Origin: Vitrella brassicaformis
Taxonomy: Eukaryota > Sar > Vitrellaceae
Reading direction: 5' to 3'
DNA: 27,580 nucleotides
Assembly (NCBI GenBank): GCA_001179505.1
Contig: CDMY01000219.1
Location: 135,575 to 163,154, forward strand
Made by a program: the position numbers and the translations under genes. Numbering within the stretch: the first letter of the stretch is position 1; every line of letters begins with the position of its first letter. Positions 19,688 to 27,580 of the stretch are shown here, piece by piece. The notes beneath the pieces are model-generated. The model did not search any database and was not told where the DNA came from. It saw only the letters and a list, made by a program, of their open reading frames with translations.

Positions 19688-22600
19688 TCAGACAGGTACG
19701 TTCTCGGCTTTGAATTTGGTTTCGCCCTTCTGCCGATAGTATTGAGCGGGGGCGCCCAGCATGACGTACTTGTAGAAGACGATGTTGATGAGCACATTGC
19801 AGGCGTTGAGCAGCAGGAACATGGCCTTCCAGCTCCACGGGAAGATGTTGTGGCCGTCGGGGCCGTAGAAGGGCCCTCCGCGGCCCATGAACGAGATACG
19901 CGGCAGGAAGGGCACCACCGTCGCGCGGGACGTCGCGTCGTCACAGTTGAGCCGAAACAGGCACGTCAGCATGTTGGGGCCGGCGAACATGCAGTAGAGG
20001 AGGCCCAGGTTCAGCCCGGCCCACCACCTGAACGACAGACACCAGACACACAAGAGGGCCGGCCATTGTGGCGCGTGTCGTTCTCTGGCTTGGTGGTATG
20101 TTTACTTACAGGGTGAGTTGTCTGTTCTTGAAGACGTTCTCTCTGAACATGCCCCCGAAGGAAAAGATGAGGGCGGCGTTGATCAGCTGGAAGCCCAGCC
20201 ACAGCGTCAGACATGCCGTCTCATAGTTGTCACTCCTGCACACACGCATCCATCCATCCATCCATCGATCGATGGGCAATGCGCAATGGCCAGTCTATGC
20301 CCTTGCTCACTTCATCCACCATGCCCAAATGGGATAGCTCTTGGAGGTCTCGAGGGCAGGCGTGTACCAACCTGCACACAACAGACAAAAGACACAGCAG
20401 CAGGCCATGTGTGTGGGGTGGCTGGCTGGCTGGATGGCTCTCTGGCCCTTCTCGCTCACCCTGTGCCCGCAGCATGACGAACATCAGCCAGAGGAAACCC
20501 GTGTTGATCGCCTGTGCACATACACAGACAAGGGCACACACGCAGCAAATCCATCCGCCGGTCCTTCGCATGTTTGTGTCATTCTCCCTCCCTCCCTGCC
20601 TCCCTCCACGGACCATCATGGCGACGATCGACACGACTGTGTGCGGCCCGAGCAGACTCGATGTCGGCGTCCGAATGCGAAGACGATTCTTTGGTCTGCA
20701 CACATGGCAAACAAACCCATCTCAGTCAATACGCACAGGCACTCAGTGAGGCACTGACCTGCAGAGTGTCATAGCGTACGCCAGGCCGAGGTCGATTAGT
20801 ATGTCGAAGTAGAAGTAGCCGAGCTCGGGCATTATCGAGTTGGCCAGCGAGAAGAGCACCACCTTGGCCAGGGTGATCAGCAGCCCGTACATGACCATGA
20901 ACTTGTAACACGCAAGCGACGTCACCAAACTGCCGCGGCCCTCTCTCAGCAGGTCAACCACCGCCAAGGGGCTCTTGCTCCGCGCGCAGAAGGGCGACAC
21001 TATCGACGCCTCAGCCTTACCACACACAGACACACGCACACACACACATCCACACACACACACACACACATCGACACACACACATAGTCGACAGACACAG
21101 AGACGAAAATGGCCCGATAGGCGCAACAAGGCCATGAGATCTCATTCACCTCTGAGAGGGCGACTCCCGCGTGTGCAGCCCGCAGCGCGCCGCAGTCGTT
21201 GCCTCCGTCGCCACACATGCCCGTGATGAAGCCCTGATTCATGAAGGCCTTGATCACTCTGACCTTCCCCTGACACACACAAAACACACACACACAAGGA
21301 TGGATGGATGGCTTGGTGGGTCGATGCGGCCCGCCCATTGTCTCGCTAACCGCTGGGGTCATTCTGGCGAAGATGCGTATCCTCAGCAGGAGTTTGTCGA
21401 TGAGCAGCTGCTGCTGGCCCGATGCCGGCATGGGAATCCTCACCTGACCCTCGGCCGCCAGCAGCTTGGTGGTCTCGTCACTCCTGTCATGGCTGGCCGC
21501 AGAGGCCTCCGGGACGTAATTGTGGGAGCAGAGCCAGTCGTAGGCCTCTTGCGTCACAGCCAGGTCCTGGAACTCCTGACACACACACATCCACATCAAT
21601 CACCCACACAAACAATCGACCGACACGCTTCAAGCTTGTTCCTCTGTCTCCTTCTCACCTCAGTGTGGTAGATCTGGGCCTCGCTGACGACGTCATTGGT
21701 GTCCACGTCTCGCCACTCGACCACCGCCCCCTCCCCATGGCCGCCTCTCTTGACGCTTCCCAGCACCACACGACCCACACTGCTGTCCACCTCTGCCGGC
21801 TGCTGGGGCGGCAGCGGGTCGGCACTCAGCTTCCGACGACTGCGGTACCTCTCCTGCTTCGTCTGGGGGGAGAGGTCGGCATCGGCGTCCCACAGGACGT
21901 CCTTGCTGCCTTGTCGCTGCCGCTGCTGCTGCTGGTGTTTGAGTGAGGGGCGGTTTGGTGTGGCCGTTGCTGCGGCAGTGGGTGTGGTGGTAGCGGAGAT
22001 GTCTGCCGATGCCGATGTGGCGGGTGATGTGTCGGCCATCATGCCGACATTGCGGGCGATCGTCACGGCAGTCAGGGCGTTGTCACCTGCGATCGATTGG
22101 ACAAGAGGTCACAATGCGGCTGAGCGCGTCGATGTGGTGTCCCGCTCCCGTACTGACCTGTGATCATAACGGGTCTCACTCTGCCGGCCTTGAGGCTCCT
22201 GATCGCATCGGGGCTCTCGGGCTTCAACTCGTTCCTTTACACACACACACACACCACATCATCAGTGTTCCCCTCCATCATCCATCCATCCATCAATCAG
22301 ACCTGAAGAGGATCAGCCCCAGCAGCGTTAGGTCCTTCTCGATGTCGTCTCGCGCGAAGGGCGTGTCGACGGGGGTGTTCTTGGGGAGCGTCTTGGTGGC
22401 CAGTGCCAGGACGTAGATGCCCTGCTTGGCGTACCCGTTGGCCACGTCGAAGTAGGCCAGCGGGTGGCCGCTGCCGCTGCCCTGCGGACACAGCTTGGCG
22501 ATGTTCTCGTAGCTCCCCTTGCAGTACACGGCCAGCTCCACTGACACACAGACACACGTCGATGGATGGATGGATGGATCCGACTTTTTGTCTCACCTGT

Positions 22601-25600
22601 TTCAAGGTTTTTGGTGACGACGCTCATGGTTTGCCTGCCGTGGTCGAATTCGAACGCCTGCAGGACCTCGGCCCCGCTGTAGCCGTCCGAGTGTGCCGCC
22701 CTGACCCGGACACGTGGGGCCCCCTTGGCCTTGTCCTGCCACTCCTCAAACACCCAGCCAGTCGCCATGAACATCCTGCTCACACACACCACACTCACCG
22801 GCCATTGCGTCTCTCTCTCTCTCCCCCCCTCAGTGTGTGTGTGTGCACGTGCCGCACCGTCTCTCGAGCTCATTGCCGATGAGAGTGGCGTCCTGGCTCG
22901 ACTTGAAGGTCTTGGGCGTGCTCACGGGGGTCCTCTCGTCACACAGCAGCGTCAAGGAGTGGCAGCAAGCCAGTCCGCGCAGCACCACGTCAGGGATGGT
23001 TGAGGGCAGCGGCAGGGGAGAGGACGACCCACTGCCGCTCTCATCCTCCTCCTCTATCTGCAGATTGTCGCGCGTTGACGGGGGCGATGGCGGCGCAGCC
23101 ACGAGTATGGGCGAGGTGAAGACTGGCGGGCTCTTCTTGTTGGTCTTGATGGGGTGGACGCCGATGAAGTCGACGTACTCCTTGGTGAGTGTGCCGGTCT
23201 TGTCGAAGCACATGACGCGCACCTTGCCGCAGATGGCGATGCGGGCGGGGGCCAGGCAGGTGATCTGGTTGTCCTCCTTGAGGCGCTGGGAGGCCACATT
23301 CTGCCCGATGGCCAGCAACACGGCCGTCCAGATGGGCACCACCTGCAACACGTAGGCGCAGAGAGGGAGGGAGGGAGGGAGGGAGGGAGAGGGAGGGTGA
23401 GAGAATGAGTGGCGGTTGGCGTCTCTTTCTGTATCTCAGTTGATCGATTGCCCACCTGTGAGATGGTCCCCACGCCGTAGAAGAATGACGCAATCCCGAA
23501 ACCGAGATAGTAAGACTATGACAGGTGGATGGACACACCAACGCGCACACACAGACATGTCAGGCAGCCGTGCACCCCTCTCTGTCTGTCTGTCTGTCTG
23601 TCTGTGTGCCCCCACCTCACCCACCTGCACAAGGAAGATGACAGCGGCGTATATGCAGAGGACCACAAACACAACGGGCAGCTGCTCGTCATACTTGAAC
23701 CGCAGCGTGTTGGGGAACAGAATGTTGCGGACCAGCTGCCCCCGGCTGGTGCTCGTCCCCGTCCGCACAGCCACGCCCACACCGCACCCAATCGGCATTC
23801 CCGTGTTCTGCGAGCTCATGCTGCCGCTGCGAGAAGGGGAGGCCGACTGACCCGATTGCTGCTGCTGCTGCTGTTGGGGCGCGCTGTTGACCTTGAGCGC
23901 CTTGGTGCCGGCGAACAGGAAGTGCTTCTTGGCTTTGTCTGGGTGGAGGAGGGTGTCGTCTTGCTCTGGTGCGAGTGGGAACTTCTGGACGGGCATCGAC
24001 TCGCCGGTTAGGGAAGACTCGTCGACCACCACCTGGCCCGACAGCTGATGGAAGGACCCACAGCGAGAGAGAGAAGGCCAGATTTTGGAGTTTGCTGGGT
24101 GTGTGGATGGACAGTGCGTCTGGTGACTCACTGACCAGGGCTATGTCGCACGGCACCATCCAGCTGTCCTCAATCACCACAACGTCACCTTACAAACACA
24201 AACACAAGCAGGCAGACAGACAGCGACATCACACAAAGAAAAGAGAGAGAACGAATCCCCCCCTCCCCCCCTCCCCCCCTCACACACACACACCTGGTAC
24301 GGTCTCAGCGGCCTTGACGGTGACGAGCTGTTGGTTCCTGACGACCATGACGTCGAGCAGTGCGGCCTGCTCGGCCATCTCCTGGACCGACTTTTGGTTG
24401 GACCGCAGCAGCACCACCTTCTTGGCCACCGACCAGCAGACCAGCCCGAACCACACCAGCGCCGATATGACATTGCGGAAGTGCAGACCCACCCAGAAGC
24501 AAAATAGCTGGAATATGTAGATGCCGTCACTCAACTCCCTGAGAGAGGAGAGAGAGAGGAACGGACAAAGTGGTGATGGTCCGGGGTGAGTGAGTGAGTG
24601 AGTGTGTGCGGGCGGGCGGACTGACCTGCTTGCTGAGGTGAGGAGCGATGGCACCTCAACGTGGATGCGGTTGTAGCCCACGAGCGACCGCTTGCCGTGC
24701 ACCTCGTTCTCCGTCAGTCCGCCACGGTCCACCTGCGCTCGCAACGACCGGCCTGACACAACACGACACGACACACACCAAACAAACCCGATGGATGGAT
24801 GGATACAGGCGGCTGTGTGTGCTGTGGTCTGTCTGGCCACCCACCCACCGGTCTGATGGACCTCTCCCTCACAGGGCCTGAACTCCCCCTTGCTGTACAT
24901 GTATCTCGTGCACTGCAGGTCGAAATACCGCAGCCCCTCCGCCGTGGTCTTGACCTCACAGTGGAAGGTCCGCCCCCCCGGCCGCCCCGCCCCCATCCAC
25001 AGACTCATGGCCCGCCGCCACTTGTTGACCCACCGCATCACGGCGTCCTGGCAATTCTCTATAGAGATCTCGTCGTCGTCCTTCTTCCACACGGCCACGT
25101 GGGTCGCGTCCTCTAGTGACGACCGCAGGAGGAAGAACGTGTTGAGGTGCTTCTCGAAGAGCTTGAGGCCGAACAGGATGACGGCGCTGAGGCACCAGAC
25201 GAGCACGAAGGACTTGGCGCGGGTGTCCCAGTAGAGGTGCGTCTGGGAGAAGGGCACCCGCCACTCCATCCACAGACACAGACCCAGCAGCACCTGGGAG
25301 GCCACGGCCGATGCTATCACGGATCGGGAGAGCAGCCTGCCCGGCAGGCAGGACGTGTAGCCCCACTGCTCCTGGGACCGGCCGTTGCTGCTGTCGTCGG
25401 CCTTGCAGTCGGTGCTGCCGTTGTTGGCGTCATTGTCCTGGTTGTATGACTGCACGGAGCCCGTGGAGCCCGCGAAGCTGAAGGTGTTGTAGGGGCTGTT
25501 GCTGTTCTGGTTGGCCCGCCTCTTCTTGGGAATGTCCCCGTTGCTCAGGTGGCTCCGCTCCCAACGGCCTTTGAAAGACGACCTGCACACACACACACAC

Positions 25601-25809
25601 ACACGAGGAGCAGGGTCATGCGCACCGCTCCCAGACGCCATCTCTGCGTGTGTCGTCTCCGTGTTGTTTGTGCACTGGTGGCACATGTGTGCGAGATCTG
25701 TGGTGCCTGCCGCTCACCAGAGGGCGCATAGGACCACCAGGACGCCATAAAGGAGGTAGATGTGAAGCACATCGACGGCTGTGATGGGAACTTCGGTGAA
25801 TTCGGCCAT
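19688..25809 (-). CDS. P5B-like P-type ATPase (ATP13A family), 1466 aa
   Basis: Twenty exons: 25809-25718, 25582-24849, 24752-24626, 24538-24294, 24188-24136, 24044-23625, 23515-23456, 23342-22858, 22775-22597, 22540-22303, 22234-22158, 22086-21659, 21575-21351, 21269-21150, 21015-20759, 20695-20614, 20511-20460, 20371-20311, 20235-20110, 20027-19688. They sum to 4401 nt, in phase at every junction. Visible motifs: actuator DESSLTGESMPV (about 425-436); phosphorylation loop CFDKTGTLTKEYVDF with D624; nucleotide-binding YCKGSYENIAKLC; RPVMITGDN; hinge MCGDGGNDCGALRAAHAG. The DKTGTLT and KGSxEN contexts and CGDGxNDCGAL point to the P5 class, whose studied P5B members export polyamines from late endosomes or lysosomes. 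The usual P5 proline motif in M4 (PPALP-like) reads VVPIWTA here. A Ser/Thr/Gln-rich insert of about 110 residues sits after TGDN (about 920-1030), and a poly-Gln loop follows the actuator domain. A vacuolar location is an inference. Confidence 0.92.
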
Positions 25810-26005
25810 TTCTGGCTACTGAAGCTCGAGCCGGATGCAGGCAAAGCTCAATTCTCCGTTGAAACCACACTGGCAGAAGCGGCAGATCTTCAAGTTTGCG
25901 AGCTTAGTGGCGAAGAGGCCTGAGCTTCCCTGCCAGCTAAAGCTAAGATCTATGCTGCCCTTTGACCATCGTCTGACGGGAGATCCAGGGCACGGGAGAT
26001 CCAGG
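25810..26005. promoter_or_regulatory. Shared divergent upstream region of the P5 ATPase and Vps10 genes
   Basis: Only 196 bp separate the two start codons, so both promoters and 5' UTRs must fit here. No TATA box is obvious. A tandem GGGAGATCCAGG-like pair occurs at about 25978-26005, just before the Vps10 ATG. Confidence 0.45.
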
Positions 26006-27580
26006 ATGACGCGCCGCTTGCTGCTGCTGCTGGTGGCATGTTTGTTGGCATGCACGTGTGTGTCGGGTCAGAAGAAGGTGAGCGTGACGGAGGTGTCGGT
26101 GGACAGCGCTGTGGAGGACATCCAGTGGGGCGGTGCGGATCACAGCGTGGTGTTTCTCAAGACCACCAAGGGACGGCTGTACCGCAGCACCGACTCGGGC
26201 AAGCAATGGAACGACATCACCAACAGCCTCGTCCTCTCCGAGACAGAGCCTGGCGCGCCGGCCACGGCCATCACCGTCGACAGCATGCTGCTCAACCCCG
26301 TCGACAAGAACATTGTGCTCGTCGTCGGCACCAAGCACAGCCACTTCATCTCCAACGACGCGGGACGCACCTGGAGAAGACTCAAGCAGCGGGTGCCGAT
26401 CCACTCGTGGCAGTTCCATCCCACGCAGCCGCACTGGGCGCTGCTGAGCGCCTGGAGTGACCAGTGCCACACGGCGAGCGAGCCGGCCAAGACGGCTGCC
26501 GGGGGTGCGGCGACGGACAAGGCGTGCAACCACATGCTGTATGTGACCAAGGACCTGGGTGTGCAGTTCCACCTGGTCTCGAGCTACGTGGTTCAGTTCT
26601 CGTGGGGCGACGTCAAGCACAATCAGCAGAACTGGATCTACTTCACCCACCACCGCACCAAGGAGGGCGGCCAGCCGAAGTACGGCGGCTGGACCAAGAA
26701 CGTCGACTTCGCCGTCACCGAGGACTTCGGCCGCTCCCACCGGGTCCTCATGCACCACGGCAACAAGTTCCTCGTCTCTAATGGCTACACCTTCGTGGCC
26801 AAGTCGGAGGACGAGGCCAAGCAGACGGTCGCTCTGATGGTCTCGACCGACGGCGGCAAGACCTTCGAGAAGGCCAAGCTGCCCTTCGAGCTGTCGGAGA
26901 AGTCCTACACGGTCCTGGACACGTCCGAGGGGGCCGTGATGCTGCACGTCAACCACGGCGACGAGGGCCGGTCGGGCAGCGGCAATGTGTACATCTCTGA
27001 CCACAAGGGCCTCAGGTACTCCCTCTCCCTACCCAGCAACGTCCGCACCACCACAGGCGAGACCGAATTCGACCGCGTTCTCTCACTCGAGGGCGTGTAC
27101 CTGGCCAACTTCAAGGACGACCCAGAGGCCGAAGGCGCGCTGTCTGCTGCGGCGGTTGAGAAGAAGACTGAGGACAAGGCGGCCGAGCAGCAGGAGGAGG
27201 AGGTCAGCCAGACGGCGGTCGACTCGCGGCACAAACCCAAGCGGCGGTCGAAGGCCGAGGATGTCGTCAAGACGGTCATCTCGTTCGACAAGGGGGCCGT
27301 GTGGTCGTACCTGAGGGCGCCCAAGATCGACTCCACCGGCAACAAGATCGAGTGCCCCCCCGACAGATGCTGGCTGCACCTACGTAAAAACACACGCAGG
27401 CACTCTCACACACGTGCATCCATTTTTCTCTGTGTCGTGTGATGCGTGTGATCAGATGGTGTGACGAATTTCCACAACTACGCGCCCTTCTACTCGGTGG
27501 AGAACTCCGTGGGCATCATCATGGGCACGGGCAACGTGGGCCCCCACCTGCGATACGAGGCCGACGAAGTCAACACCTAC
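26006..27580 (+). CDS. Sortilin/Vps10-type sorting receptor, N-terminal part (runs off the window)
   Basis: Exon 1 is 26006-27383. Exon 2 starts at 27456, joins in phase 1 and is cut by the window end. The start is placed at the ATG directly before a signal peptide (MTRRLLLLLVACLLACTC) although the frame is open further upstream. The lumenal Vps10 beta-propeller shows BNR/Asp-box blades: YRSTDSGKQWNDI, FISNDAGRTWRRL, MVSTDGGKTFEKA and SFDKGAVWSYL. The later conserved segment is LHGVTNFHNYAPFYSVENS followed by GIIMGTGNVG. A charged Ala/Glu/Lys insert lies at about residues 373-425. In apicomplexans the related sortilin-like receptor carries proteins to secretory organelles, and in yeast Vps10 sorts vacuolar hydrolases. 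The 10CC module, membrane anchor and tail lie beyond the window. Confidence 0.93.

Noticed and set aside
25943-27004. 353-codon minus-strand open frame
   Set aside because: It is a shadow of the Vps10 coding exon on the other strand; GC-rich codon use keeps the antisense frame open and no family motifs appear in it.

Overview
The window looks like nuclear DNA of a compact, intron-dense, GC-rich protist. Short GT-AG introns (about 60-250 bp) are loaded with (CA)n/(TG)n, (CT)n, (GACA)n and (ATCC)n microsatellites. There are no bacterial operons, Shine-Dalgarno spacing, tRNA or rRNA genes. A sortilin/Vps10 receptor, a VTA1 homologue, a P5-type ATPase, and a bacterial-type RimO with a signal-peptide-plus-transit leader together suggest an alveolate with a complex plastid, for example a chromerid such as Vitrella. 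That assignment is an inference, not something the sequence proves.

I rebuilt spliced models by hand by chaining GT-AG junctions in phase. Six genes close perfectly as multiples of three over many exons. (1) Minus, 5442-1544: 17 exons, a secreted glucose/sorbosone-dehydrogenase-like beta-propeller with a Cys-rich tail. (2) Minus, 10284-7985: 9 exons, RimO methylthiotransferase with a plastid-type leader. (3) Minus, 14431-13069: 7 exons, VTA1/LIP5, including a 13-nt exon. (4) Plus, 14778-15807: 4 exons, a secreted or plastid protein of unknown function. (5) Minus, 18554-17491: 5 exons, a small U-box protein. (6) Minus, 25809-19688: 20 exons, a P5B-like P-type ATPase. The plus-strand gene from 26006 to the window end is the N-terminal half of a sortilin/Vps10 receptor.

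Between these lie smaller genes: a two-exon 92-aa protein (91-451), a single-pass membrane protein (5674-6153), two small basic, probably nuclear proteins in divergent orientation (7367-6901 and 7635-7891), an ankyrin-repeat gene with a 5-bp-unit frameshift (10932-12673), a 5'-truncated gene remnant (15864-16672), and a small multi-pass membrane protein carrying an in-frame 41-bp direct repeat (19208-18702).

The layout is unusual: from 91 to about 15800 the genes alternate strands almost strictly, so every intergenic space is either a shared divergent promoter region (about 200-650 bp) or a convergent 3' end (as little as 93 bp). Functionally there is no single pathway. Vps10, VTA1 and the P5B ATPase all belong to endosomal or lysosomal biology, and the first is head-to-head with the ATPase. 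RimO and possibly the 14778 gene point to the plastid.
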